From Desulfobacteraceae bacterium (lineage in GTDB: Bacteria; Desulfobacterota; Desulfobacteria; Desulfobacterales; Desulfosalsimonadaceae): DNA of 43,234 nucleotides. How positions within the stretch are numbered: position 1 is the first letter of the stretch; every line of letters begins with the position of its first letter. A model generated the notes under the pieces. The model was not told where the DNA came from and did not search any database. It was given only the letters and a program-made list of their open reading frames with translations. Shown here piece after piece: positions 8,797 through 17,648 of this stretch. The DNA is taken from the NCBI GenBank assembly GCA_011390415.1, contig JAABSL010000313.1, positions 1 to 43,234 of the forward strand, given 5' to 3'. The position numbers were made by a program, and so were the translations under genes.

Positions 8797-8885
8797 TATT
8801 CAGCCTCCGAAAAATCATTAGAAAACCTGCGAATTATTCACCTCACGAAACGCTAAAAAAATGCGCGTGTTCTTTGACTTAGCGA

Positions 8886-9614
8886 TCATGCACCAAGATT
8901 TTTGATTATCTGCCGCATGGTATGGAATTCGGCCTTGATCTCTTTCTTTATCTGTTCCACGATATAATCAATTGCTTCTTTGGATTCAAGGGACATCGAC
9001 GTCATGCCTGCCGTTGGCGTTACTTTGACATCTGCGCTTGCAATCGCTTCCGCCGGTTCACCGGTCCCTTCCCGGAGGAGCACCCGCTGCTTGAAATCCT
9101 TAAATTTTTTGACTTCAGCGGAAAGCAACTGCTTCTTCTGCCGTTGATTCATTTTCGGGGACATCAGAACTTTTTCAAAATTCTTGTATACGGAAGCGAC
9201 AAATTTAATGGAATCCGGATGGGCGCGGGCTTTCTTGGCTTTGATATACTTTCCGATGGATTCATGAAGTTTCAGAAAAAGCGACAAAATCTGATCATCT
9301 TTATATCTCTGTTTCAACCGTTGGGTTTCAGCCAGAAAATCCACCATTGTTTCATCGGTGATCTCCCAGTCAATGGAAAAAACCAGGGCCTTTAAATTCC
9401 GAATCGGAGAATCCGCGTCCAAATCTTCACCCAGACTGTCCGCACTGCGCCGGTCTGGTTTTCCTGCCTTACTTTTCGAATCGTCAGCAACACGAACTGC
9501 CTGAGAAGCATCTGTTGACGCCGGCATATCTTCGGATTCATCATCACCAAACAATTCATCTAATCGGCTTGAGACCTCAGCGCCGAGGCTTCCATCGTCA
9601 TCCTTCGTAGTCAA
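8886..9614 (-). CDS. MglA-linked helical protein of unknown function
   Basis: A 242-residue soluble protein with no name I recognise. Residues 1-70 are acidic and low in complexity, probably disordered. About 72-180 is a charged, mostly helical domain (IRNLKALVFSIDWEITDE; AETQRLKQRYKDDQILSLFL; LHESIGKYIKAKKARAHPDS). A second linker leads to a short C-terminal helix (about 212-242). The start is an unusual TTG at 9614, preceded by a strong AGGAGGG seven bases upstream that overlaps the MglA stop codon. MglA and this gene are 12 bases apart, so they are surely co-transcribed. A role as partner or effector of the GTPase is inference from position only. Confidence 0.7.
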   Translation of the reverse strand: MTTKDDDGSLGAEVSSRLDELFGDDESEDMPASTDASQAVRVADDSKSKAGKPDRRSADSLGEDLDADSPIRNLKALVFSIDWEITDETMVDFLAETQRLKQRYKDDQILSLFLKLHESIGKYIKAKKARAHPDSIKFVASVYKNFEKVLMSPKMNQRQKKQLLSAEVKKFKDFKQRVLLREGTGEPAEAIASADVKVTPTAGMTSMSLESKEAIDYIVEQIKKEIKAEFHTMRQIIKNLGA

Positions 9615-9626
9615 AGCGTTGCCCTC

Positions 9627-10232
9627 CTATTCGAGTTTCTTTCTCAATGATCCGACAGTTAAAGCAATAATCTTTTTCATCGTTGCCGCGACATTATCTC
9701 CCTTAACAGCACTGGCTGCAAAACTCGGGGCTTTTAACCGGCTGTTCAGGTCCCGCTGGAGCGTGTCGGTGGAAAGGATCGGGATGCCTTCTTCTTCCAG
9801 GTCCCGTTTATTATATTGCAGTACCAGCGGAATATTGAAGATACTTTTATTAAATGTTTCCAGGTTTTCTTTAAGGTTCTGGAGCGAGCGGATATTCATT
9901 TCGCGTCTTAAATCCATCGAATCGGCGACAAAGACCAGGCCGTCCACGCCCCTTAAAACCAGTCGTCTTGTGGCATTATATTTTACCTGACCGGGTACGG
10001 TATAAAGCTGGACCTTAATGCTGTGGCCTTTAATTTCGCCGATATCAAACGGCAGAAAATCAAAAAACAGTGTCCGGTCGCCATATGTTTTTACCGTCAC
10101 CATCTCGTTTTGAATGCGCTTTTTGAATTTTTTATTTATATATTCAAGATTTGTTGTTTTACCCCCTCGGCCTGGACCATAGTAGACTATTTTTACCTGG
10201 ACCTCCTTCTTTTTCGGATTGATTAATGCCAA
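9627..10232 (-). CDS. mglA: MglA-family Ras-like small GTPase
   Basis: A 201-residue GTPase of the bacterial MglA family, which sets cell polarity and controls gliding or type IV pilus motility. Numbered from the TTG start chosen here, the P-loop GPGRGGKTT is at 19-27, the DRTLFFDFLP switch follows, and TVPGQ is at 78-82. The threonine where Ras has aspartate is the hallmark of MglA. The intrinsic R53 and Q82 that catalyse GTP hydrolysis in Myxococcus MglA are both present. NKRD at 141-144 gives guanine specificity. I prefer TTG at 10232 over GTG at 10250 because GGAGG lies 8 bases before it and numbering then matches Myxococcus MglA exactly. It follows a roadblock gene, the classic MglB-MglA order. 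Confidence 0.92.
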   Translation of the reverse strand: MALINPKKKEVQVKIVYYGPGRGGKTTNLEYINKKFKKRIQNEMVTVKTYGDRTLFFDFLPFDIGEIKGHSIKVQLYTVPGQVKYNATRRLVLRGVDGLVFVADSMDLRREMNIRSLQNLKENLETFNKSIFNIPLVLQYNKRDLEEEGIPILSTDTLQRDLNSRLKAPSFAASAVKGDNVAATMKKIIALTVGSLRKKLE

Positions 10233-10325
10233 ATCACCAACCTCCAGCACTCATAGGTTAAAATTCTGCCGACTATATTAATAAATCCGGCAATAAACAA
10301 CAACTGATACAAATAAAAATAAAGA

Positions 10326-10718
10326 TTAGATCAGAACCTGAATTCTTTTAATCGCTTCGGCAACCTTTAAACGCAAGAAACCCAGAGAGACATTTTTATT
10401 AAAAATCGTCAGCAGCAGCAAATCTTCGACCACTTTACTGAAATGGATGCTTTCTTCTTCGCCTTTATGAAACAGAAGAGAAAATTCCTGCTCACCGATA
10501 ATGTTGGCCATCGCGCTCACCGCCCCGTAATTCCCGGCCGCAAGCGCAGCCAAAGAATAAACGTCATGACTGGAATCGCCGTTTTCAAGATTGACGATTA
10601 CATTACCGGCCAGATCCATCAGAATGACGCTTTGCACCCCTAAATCAATGAGCTCTTCCTGAAGAATATTCTCTATTGACTCAATCTGCTGCTTATCAAA
10701 TTCGATTGTAAAATCCAT
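10326..10718 (-). CDS. Roadblock/LC7 protein, probable MglB-like GTPase regulator
   Basis: A 130-residue roadblock/LC7 protein. It shows the fold pattern: an N-terminal helix (QIESIENILQEELIDLG), a strand pair (VQSVILMDLAGNVIVNLEN), a central helix rich in small residues (YSLAALAAGNYGAVSAMANI), then strands (EFSLLFHKGEEESIHFSKV, LLLLTIFN) and a C-terminal helix. In Myxococcus, MglB is the GTPase-activating partner of MglA and is encoded directly upstream; here the order is the same with a 93-base spacer. The ribosome site GAAGGAG precedes the ATG. It is the first gene of the unit ending at the 7001-7039 terminator. Assignment as MglB itself is likely but not certain, because roadblock paralogues are common. 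Confidence 0.82.
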   Translation of the reverse strand: MDFTIEFDKQQIESIENILQEELIDLGVQSVILMDLAGNVIVNLENGDSSHDVYSLAALAAGNYGAVSAMANIIGEQEFSLLFHKGEEESIHFSKVVEDLLLLTIFNKNVSLGFLRLKVAEAIKRIQVLI

Positions 10719-10860
10719 CTGTTATTTACTCCTTCAAAAATCTTATAATTACGCCCCATCGATATCGAATCAAAAAAGACCGGATTGAACCGAAAATCGC
10801 TATTGTATGAGATAAACATTTTAACCCATAGCGTAATACTTCAATATAATCAAATAAAAA

Positions 10861-12225
10861 CTATATATTTCTAAAATAATGATCGACCAGCGCTTCAGCC
10901 AGTCCCGTATAATCTTTCATGTTCAATTCTTTCATTCGGTTTTTCAATGTTTCCGGAACTTTTTCAAGGCCATCGACAAACTGACTGATATCCGCCAGGG
11001 TGATACGCCGTCCCCGGGTCAGGTTTTTTAACTTTTCATAAGGATTGTCTTCTTTATAAATGCGCATGGCCGTCTGAATGGCTTCCGCCAGCAATTCGGG
11101 ATTGGCTTCAAGATCTTTTTCAAGGACTTCGATATTGATTTCTATTTTATTTAACCCTTTTATCGTGCTCTGGAGGCCAATTACCATATATCCCCAGACC
11201 GCACCCAGATTTCGAAGCACCGTGCTGTCGGTAAGGTCCCGCTGAAACCTTGAATTCAGGAGTTTTACAGCCAGATGATCCATCATGGAAATGGCCATGC
11301 CCATATTTCCTTCACTGTTTTCAAAGTCAATGGGATTGACTTTATGGGGCATGGTAGAAGATCCCACCTCACCGGCAACGGTTTTCTGCTTCAAATATCC
11401 CAAAGAAATGTATCCCCACATATCCCGGTCCAGATCGATAATGGTGGATGCAATTCGAATCAGGTTATGCAGGATGTCTGCGATATAATTGTTCGGATTG
11501 ATCTGAGTGGTATATAAAATCGGGGTCAGGCCGAGATACTGGGAAATGAATTTTTCACTGGCCGCAATCCAGTCAATATCCGGAAAAACAAACTGATGCG
11601 CATTAAAATTACCGCTCGCCCCGTTCATTTTGGCATGAACATAGAGCAGCTTGAGATTGGTCAGCTCAACCCGCAACCGCCAGGCATAATTAACAAATTC
11701 CTTTCCCGCCGTGGTCGGCGTGGCCGGCTGGCCGTGGGTCCGGGACATCATGGGAATCGACTTATATTCTTTTGCATAGGATTCAATTTTTTCAATCACC
11801 CGGCCGATATCGTCCACTATCTTTGCCCGTCCTTCTTTCAGCATTAACGCATACGCCGTATTATTAATATCGTCGGAGGTGCAGGCAAAATGCACCCATT
11901 CCTTAAGATGCGACAGTCCCAGGTCCGACAGCTGCTGTTTGATATAGTATTCAACGGCCTTTACGTCATGGTTGGTCTCTTTTTCAATTGCCTTTACCGT
12001 ATGCGCAGCGGCCACATTAAAATCAGCAGCAATGGAATCCATTTTCCGGATATCCGCTTCGGCAACGGTTTCAAAAGCCAGTTCCTGAAATAAAAACTTC
12101 AACCATTGAATTTCAACAAATACGCGATGACGAATTAATCCGTATTCCGAAAATATGTCATTTAACTCTTTTGTATACCGTTGGTAGCGACCGTCAAAAA
12201 CTGAAATTGCCTGTATATTATCCAT
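10861..12225 (-). CDS. purB: Adenylosuccinate lyase
   Basis: A 454-residue fumarase/aspartase-superfamily enzyme that removes fumarate from SAICAR and from adenylosuccinate in purine synthesis. It resembles the E. coli-type PurB along its whole length and in size (456 residues there). Landmarks are VFDGRY near the start, TNHDVKAVEYY, HFACTSDDINN, SRTHGQPATPTT with a catalytic histidine, and the fumarate lyase signature GSSTMPHKVNPIDFEN with the mobile catalytic serine loop near residue 290. Nothing is missing. It lies 79 bases downstream of the amidase gene and 142 bases upstream of the MglA-module roadblock gene, and no obvious terminator separates them. Expression with its neighbours is possible but not shown. 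Confidence 0.97.
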   Translation of the reverse strand: MDNIQAISVFDGRYQRYTKELNDIFSEYGLIRHRVFVEIQWLKFLFQELAFETVAEADIRKMDSIAADFNVAAAHTVKAIEKETNHDVKAVEYYIKQQLSDLGLSHLKEWVHFACTSDDINNTAYALMLKEGRAKIVDDIGRVIEKIESYAKEYKSIPMMSRTHGQPATPTTAGKEFVNYAWRLRVELTNLKLLYVHAKMNGASGNFNAHQFVFPDIDWIAASEKFISQYLGLTPILYTTQINPNNYIADILHNLIRIASTIIDLDRDMWGYISLGYLKQKTVAGEVGSSTMPHKVNPIDFENSEGNMGMAISMMDHLAVKLLNSRFQRDLTDSTVLRNLGAVWGYMVIGLQSTIKGLNKIEINIEVLEKDLEANPELLAEAIQTAMRIYKEDNPYEKLKNLTRGRRITLADISQFVDGLEKVPETLKNRMKELNMKDYTGLAEALVDHYFRNI

Positions 12226-12304
12226 TTTATATCCTTATCGGTTGTTAACTGAAAATCTCTTATTTTATAAAATTACTTCCACGCCAAAGATATTCGGCAA
12301 ACGA

Positions 12305-14278
12305 TCATCCCTGGGGGCCTTTTTTACCCGGATCCCCGAAATAGGCGGTGGGCTGGGTTTCTTTGATATAGTGGCGGATACCGCCGACGATACCCTCACA
12401 TAAGGCAGCCTGATATTTTTTGTCCTTTAAGCGCTCGCATTCTGTTTTATTGCTGATAAAAGAAGTTTCAATCAGAACCGCCGGCATCTGGGCGCCCATC
12501 AGTACATAAAAAGGCGCCCGTTTCACTCCTTTATTGTTAATGCGGTTATATTTTTTTTCCATATTGCTGCACAGCTCTTTTTGCACATACGTGGCCAGAC
12601 GGCTGGATTCGTTGATCTTGGCATTCTGGAGCAGATCATTGAGTATGGTCTGAAGCTCACTGATATTTTTTTTCGATGTGGCATTTTCCCGGGCCGCCAC
12701 GCTGATGGATTCATCGTCTGTGGTCAGATTCAAAAAATAAGTTTCGATGCCGAATGCCCGTTGATTTCTTGACGCATTGGCATGGATGGAAATAAACAAA
12801 TCCGCTTGTTTTGTGTTTGCAATCGCTGTCCGTTCCTCAAGGGTCAGGTATTGATCCCCTTCGCGGGTAAGAAAAACCTCACACCCCAGTTCCTGCCTGA
12901 TTATTTCCGCCAGGTATTTTGCGATCTCAAGATTTATATACTTTTCATGCACGCCTTTCAGATACCCGGGAGCGCCGTAATCCTTGCCGCCATGGCCAGG
13001 ATCAATGACGATCCGGTTGACGCCCAAAGCCAGCTGCCGGGCAATGGATGTGGCATGCGGGCTGTCCTGATCTGTCTGAGGCACTGTTTTTTTGGCTGTC
13101 GCTTCTCCCCGGACATCAATAACAATTCTGAAGGGATTGGGCAGTGAAAAGATATTATAATCTTCAAAAGAATTGATATCGATCACCACCCGAACCGTAT
13201 CCGAAGTATACTGGCCGGCCCGCACCGCCTTGAGCAGACTGTTGTTAATGGGAATTGTTTTTTTGGCACAATCCAGGCGGCTGTTTTTCAGATCAATATA
13301 AAGGCGCTGATGGGATTTATCAATGGCCGGGTCTTTGTTCAACAGATTATTTTGAAATGACGTGGCCTGGTCGGCATCAATAACCACTCGCGTATATTCA
13401 GGATTTGACCAGTAACGAATGTCGGTCACTTTGGAAAAATCCCCATTGGCCGCTTTTGGGAGGGGCTCTTTTTCACAATCCTGGGTTTTGCCAACCACAA
13501 CCGGTGCCGCTTTTTCGGGGCTGTTGTCTAAAATGAGGGACTTAATGTCTTTTTGCAGCCGGTTTTCCGCTTTTTCGCAATAGGCGCTGTTCGGGAAATG
13601 GTTGATAATTTTCTCGAAAATCTCTTCTGATTTCTGCTTATCTTCCGCCTTAAAGGAATGGGCGTACAATTTTTCATAAAGACTTGCGGCATTATACAAT
13701 GCTGCCGCGGCCCAGGCACCTGAGGGGTCCTTTGCATAGACGGCTTCAAATTTTTGAATCGGTTCCATCCAGTAGCTGCGGAATTTCTGACGGTCCGGAT
13801 GAGACAGCAGCTCCGTGTAGCTGGCTTCAGCCGCAAAAAAATCCTTTTTCACCGATTCAATGTCAGCGGCACCGTGATGGGTTTGCGGCATATTTTTTAC
13901 CGCTGCCTGGGCTCTTTGCCGGTAGGCACTGGCGGGAAAATCTGCGATGATCTGCCGGTATAGTTTTTCAGCTTCCTGCCGGTCTTCCGGTTTATATGAA
14001 TGACTGTAAAGTGCTTCGTAAAGACTGGCCATGTTAAACAAGGCCGCTGCTGCCCAGATTCCCGACGGATCCTGCTGATAGACCGCTTCAAATTTTCCAA
14101 TACATGAAAACCAGTAACTGCGGTATTTCTGATTATTGGCGCTGTTCTGAAGTTCACGATGGCAAGCTTCCGCCTGGAAAAAAAGAGTCTTTGCCGTGGA
14201 CCCGGATGACGCGCAGGACCAGAACACAGAAACCGAACAACAGATCAATATGGTAATCAATGTCTTGTTTTTTAACAT
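12305..14278 (-). CDS. N-acetylmuramoyl-L-alanine amidase with duplicated TPR block and AMIN domain
   Basis: A 657-residue exported cell-wall hydrolase that cuts the amide bond between MurNAc and the stem peptide, normally for daughter-cell separation. An N-terminal hydrophobic segment ends in a lipobox-like FWSC (cysteine near residue 22), so it may be a lipoprotein. Two homologous blocks of about 100 residues follow (about 30-130 and 145-250), each with PSG-WAAAAL-N-ASLYE and SFK/SYK-ED patterns, resembling TPRs. The AMIN domain is at about 285-400 (TRVVIDADQ, VRVVIDINS). The amidase_3 domain is at about 420-640 with the zinc ligands in DPGHGG, the glutamate in HEKYINLEI, SIHANA, and the catalytic glutamate in VLIETSFISN. 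All catalytic residues are present. The duplicated block is unusual in AmiC-type enzymes. Confidence 0.93.
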   Translation of the reverse strand: MLKNKTLITILICCSVSVFWSCASSGSTAKTLFFQAEACHRELQNSANNQKYRSYWFSCIGKFEAVYQQDPSGIWAAAALFNMASLYEALYSHSYKPEDRQEAEKLYRQIIADFPASAYRQRAQAAVKNMPQTHHGAADIESVKKDFFAAEASYTELLSHPDRQKFRSYWMEPIQKFEAVYAKDPSGAWAAAALYNAASLYEKLYAHSFKAEDKQKSEEIFEKIINHFPNSAYCEKAENRLQKDIKSLILDNSPEKAAPVVVGKTQDCEKEPLPKAANGDFSKVTDIRYWSNPEYTRVVIDADQATSFQNNLLNKDPAIDKSHQRLYIDLKNSRLDCAKKTIPINNSLLKAVRAGQYTSDTVRVVIDINSFEDYNIFSLPNPFRIVIDVRGEATAKKTVPQTDQDSPHATSIARQLALGVNRIVIDPGHGGKDYGAPGYLKGVHEKYINLEIAKYLAEIIRQELGCEVFLTREGDQYLTLEERTAIANTKQADLFISIHANASRNQRAFGIETYFLNLTTDDESISVAARENATSKKNISELQTILNDLLQNAKINESSRLATYVQKELCSNMEKKYNRINNKGVKRAPFYVLMGAQMPAVLIETSFISNKTECERLKDKKYQAALCEGIVGGIRHYIKETQPTAYFGDPGKKGPQG

Positions 14279-14345
14279 AAATAATAACAGTTGCCGGATA
14301 TCTCGAACCGGGCATGGAACATATGATTAAAACTCTTTGTCATGA

Positions 14346-17012
14346 TCAGCCATCCGATATTTTTTGTATACCCGGCGCAACGGATTGGCCGCACGCTTTT
14401 TCTTTGAGCATGCTTAAATAATTGAGTGCATCAAGGGGCGTCATGGAAGCAATATCAATTTTTTGCAGCTTTTCCATAATCATGCTTTCCGGGGTCTGAA
14501 ACAGGTTCAGCTGGACCTGTCCGCTGGCCGGCACTCTCTTGTCCGTCCGCCCGCCGGCTTTGGCGCCCAGCACATGGCCGTTATTTTCAATATTGGAGAG
14601 CACCTTTTTTGCCCGTTTGACGATCTTTTCAGGAATTCCCGCCAGACGGGCCACCTGTATCCCATAACTGCGATTGGTGCCGCCTTCAAGAATTTTGTGC
14701 AGGAAAATAATTTCATCATTCCATTCCCTGACCGCAATGTTGAAATTTTTTACCCGTGCCTTGACCTTTACCAGATCGGTCAGTTCATGATAATGGGTGG
14801 CAAAAAGTGTTTTAACGCCGGCCCCGCGCAAGTCATGCAGAAACTCCGCCACGGCCCAGGCGATACTCAGCCCGTCGAACGTACTTGTCCCCCTGCCGAT
14901 TTCATCCATCACCACCAGGCTGTCCGGTGATGAATTGTTGATGATGTTGGCGGTTTCTTCCATTTCCACCATAAATGTGCTCTGCCCCTGGGACAGATTA
15001 TCCAGCGCGCCGACCCGGGTGAAAATTCTGTCGGTAATTGAAACCGTGGCATAGCTCGCCGGCACAAACGCACCGGCCTGCGCCATGAGCACAATCAGCG
15101 CAACCTGACGCAAAACCGTTGACTTGCCGGCCATATTGGGCCCGGTAATGATTAAAACCTGGTGATCCCGGTTATCCATATGTATGGTATTGGGCACATA
15201 GCGTTCGCCGGCGAGCAGTTTTTCAACCACCGGATGCCGGCCGTCTTCAATATGAATCACCCCGTCGACATTTATTTCCGGACGAACATAATCATTTAAA
15301 TCGGCAACTTCCGCATAGGTCAACAGGCAATCCAGATGGGCGATGAACTGGGCGGCATTCATGAGTGCCGGATTGTTCTCCACCACATGCGCCCTTATTT
15401 CGCAAAACAGTTCATATTCCAGGGCTGAGCGTTTTTCTTCCGCACCCAGCACCGTGGTTTCAAATTTTTTTAAATCATCGGTTATGAATCTTTCCGCATT
15501 CACCAGGGTCTGTTTCCGGACATAATGCGGGGGCACGGATTTATAGCCGGATTTTGAGACTTCGATATAATAGCCGAACACCTTGTTATACCGAACCTTT
15601 AATGATCCGATGCCGGTGGCTTCCCGCTCTTTTGCTTCCAGTTCCGCCAGCCAGCCTTTCCCGTCCCGGGAAATGTTGATCAGTTCATCCAGTTCCGGGT
15701 TATACCCTTTTTTGATCATTCCGCCTTCATTGACCGTTGGCGGCGGGGCATCGGCAATGGCTGATTCAATCAGCTCCGCGGTTTTTGCCAATGCAGCATA
15801 AACGGATTCATCCCATTGAAATAAATCCTCCTGCAGGTGCTTTAATTCAAGAATAATTTCCGGTAAAACAAGAATGGATTGTTTGAGCGCCAGAAGATCC
15901 CGGGCATTTGAATAACCCATGGAAATTCTGCCGGCCAGCCTTTCCATGTCAGCCACTGATTTTAAATGTTTCCGAATGGCTTTGCGAACGGCGATATTGT
16001 CCTTAATTTCTTCAACCGCCGCCAGGCGGGCATTGATTCGGGTGATGTCCACCAGCGGATACCGGAGCCATTTTTTGAGCAACCGCCCCCCCATGGCCGT
16101 TACGGTGGCATCCATCACACTGAGCAGCGTGCCGGCGCGGGCGCCGGATTTTAAACTTTTAAAAAGCTCCAGATTATTGAAACTGACCTCATCAATTAAC
16201 AAATACTGATCCAGCACATAGGTTTCCAGGCCGGTAAGATGCCGGATCTCCTGCTTTTGGGCGTCCTGGACATAAAAAATCAGGGCGCCGGCGGCGCAAA
16301 CCCCGGCCGCCAGTTTTTCGCATCCAAACCCCTCCAGGCTCCGGGTGTTGAACTGTTCGAGCAGGCGGTTTCGGGCGTCGCGATGCGCAAACACCCGATC
16401 CGGAAGAAAGGACACCGACGTCTGGGAAAAAGAGGTTAAAAAAGAAGCGAAAAAAGCGTCATTTTTTGCAGATTCCGCCAGAATAATTTCATTGGGTGAG
16501 ATTTTACGGGCTTCTTCGATAATTGATTCGGGATTGTTGGTTTCAGCCACCCGAAAAGTTCCGGTGGATAAATCCAGGCAGGACAGTCCGAAAAAATCTT
16601 TGTGCCGGGCCATGGCCAAAACAAAATTATTTGTTTTCTCGTCTAAAAGCGCGTCATTGATGACCATGCCGGGGGTCACCACCCGGACCACGTCCCGTTT
16701 GACCAGCCCCTTTGCCTTTGACGCATCTTCCGTCTGTTCGCAGATGGCGACTTTATACCCCTTGTCGATCAACCGGGAGATATAGCCTTCTGCCGCTTTT
16801 ACCGGGACACCGCACATGGGAACGGCGTCATCGTCTTTCTTGTTTCTGGCGGTTAAGGTAATTTCGAGTTCCCGGGCGGCTGTTTTGGCATCCTCAAGAA
16901 ACATTTCATAAAAATCCCCCATCCGGTAGAAGAGTATAAAATCCGTATACTGCTCCTTGATGGCCAGATACTGCTTCATCATAGGGGTGAGTTTGGGCTG
17001 CGTCATGGACAA
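14346..17012 (-). CDS. mutS: DNA mismatch repair protein MutS
   Basis: An 888-residue mismatch sensor and ATPase that starts methyl- or strand-directed repair. The mismatch-wedge motif F34-Y35-E36 (GDFYEMF) is intact, as in E. coli F36-x-E38. The connector, lever and clamp regions follow in normal order. The ABC-type ATPase has Walker A GPNMAGKST at 624-632, the signature near SQGQSTFMVEMEE, Walker B DEIGRGTSTFDG and the FATHYHEL histidine loop. A C-terminal tail of normal length ends in LKEKACGQSVAPGIQ. An alternative start two codons downstream (17006) gives MTQPKLTP, a common MutS beginning, and may be the true one. LapA-like upstream and amidase downstream are closely spaced. Confidence 0.98.
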   Translation of the reverse strand: MSMTQPKLTPMMKQYLAIKEQYTDFILFYRMGDFYEMFLEDAKTAARELEITLTARNKKDDDAVPMCGVPVKAAEGYISRLIDKGYKVAICEQTEDASKAKGLVKRDVVRVVTPGMVINDALLDEKTNNFVLAMARHKDFFGLSCLDLSTGTFRVAETNNPESIIEEARKISPNEIILAESAKNDAFFASFLTSFSQTSVSFLPDRVFAHRDARNRLLEQFNTRSLEGFGCEKLAAGVCAAGALIFYVQDAQKQEIRHLTGLETYVLDQYLLIDEVSFNNLELFKSLKSGARAGTLLSVMDATVTAMGGRLLKKWLRYPLVDITRINARLAAVEEIKDNIAVRKAIRKHLKSVADMERLAGRISMGYSNARDLLALKQSILVLPEIILELKHLQEDLFQWDESVYAALAKTAELIESAIADAPPPTVNEGGMIKKGYNPELDELINISRDGKGWLAELEAKEREATGIGSLKVRYNKVFGYYIEVSKSGYKSVPPHYVRKQTLVNAERFITDDLKKFETTVLGAEEKRSALEYELFCEIRAHVVENNPALMNAAQFIAHLDCLLTYAEVADLNDYVRPEINVDGVIHIEDGRHPVVEKLLAGERYVPNTIHMDNRDHQVLIITGPNMAGKSTVLRQVALIVLMAQAGAFVPASYATVSITDRIFTRVGALDNLSQGQSTFMVEMEETANIINNSSPDSLVVMDEIGRGTSTFDGLSIAWAVAEFLHDLRGAGVKTLFATHYHELTDLVKVKARVKNFNIAVREWNDEIIFLHKILEGGTNRSYGIQVARLAGIPEKIVKRAKKVLSNIENNGHVLGAKAGGRTDKRVPASGQVQLNLFQTPESMIMEKLQKIDIASMTPLDALNYLSMLKEKACGQSVAPGIQKISDG

Positions 17013-17046
17013 ACTTTTTTGGGACCGGAAAAATTCTGTTGAAAAA

Positions 17047-17430
17047 TTAAGCGGTTGAGGATTCAGCCGATTTGGCCGGGTGCGCGTCAGCCACCGGTCC
17101 GGTCTCTGAATCAGCTGCCTGCGGCGAACTCATAGCGGCTTCCAGTTCCGAAATCTTAATTCCGGCATGGGCCAGCTCTTCATTTAATTTTTTTATGGTT
17201 TTGCGCGCGGCAAATCTTTCGGAAAGGCTGTGAAAATAGGAGATAAGAAGCCCCGCCAGAAAAAATATCAAAAAATAGAGTACAATTTGCAGTTCCGGGG
17301 ACTGATACGAACCGACAACATAATTAATTCCGACACTTTTTTTCTCCAGAAAAAAAGCCTGGTTCTGCCAGAAAACGATCCCCATCAGACCCACTAAAAT
17401 CAGCCAAAAAGCAAGTTTAACCTTTTTCAT
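17047..17430 (-). CDS. LapA-domain (DUF1049) inner-membrane protein
   Basis: A 127-residue protein with two membrane segments (about residues 4-24 and 50-70) joined by a short external loop, then a cytoplasmic coiled-coil (ARKTIKKLNEELAHAGIKIS) and a low-complexity Ala/Ser tail. This is the layout of the LapA/YciS family, which in E. coli works in lipopolysaccharide assembly or its regulation. The start at 17430 is chosen over 17484 because GGAG lies 8 bases upstream and the protein then begins directly with MKKVKLAFWLIL. No other envelope-assembly gene such as lapB is adjacent, though TPR proteins occur nearby. The specific role is inferred from the family. Confidence 0.72.
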   Translation of the reverse strand: MKKVKLAFWLILVGLMGIVFWQNQAFFLEKKSVGINYVVGSYQSPELQIVLYFLIFFLAGLLISYFHSLSERFAARKTIKKLNEELAHAGIKISELEAAMSSPQAADSETGPVADAHPAKSAESSTA

Positions 17431-17648
17431 TTCAATTTCTCCATCTTCTGGTTGACGGTACAAAATTATTTTCCCGCAGCGCAATCGGGACGGCTATTTT
17501 TTTTCAACATCGGGCAATGATTTGATGATGCGGCAAATTGCCCAAAGCGGCATTGTAATTTGGCATATTGACTTTTTTAACGCAAAAACTCAACCGTTTT
17601 CTATAATAAAAATACCTGCGGCTTTTCAAACATAAGCGGCATCGTGTA

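Noticed and set aside
13528-14157. Extra frames in the amidase gene region
   Set aside because: They are shadows of the amidase repeats in other frames with no ribosome site or domain pattern.
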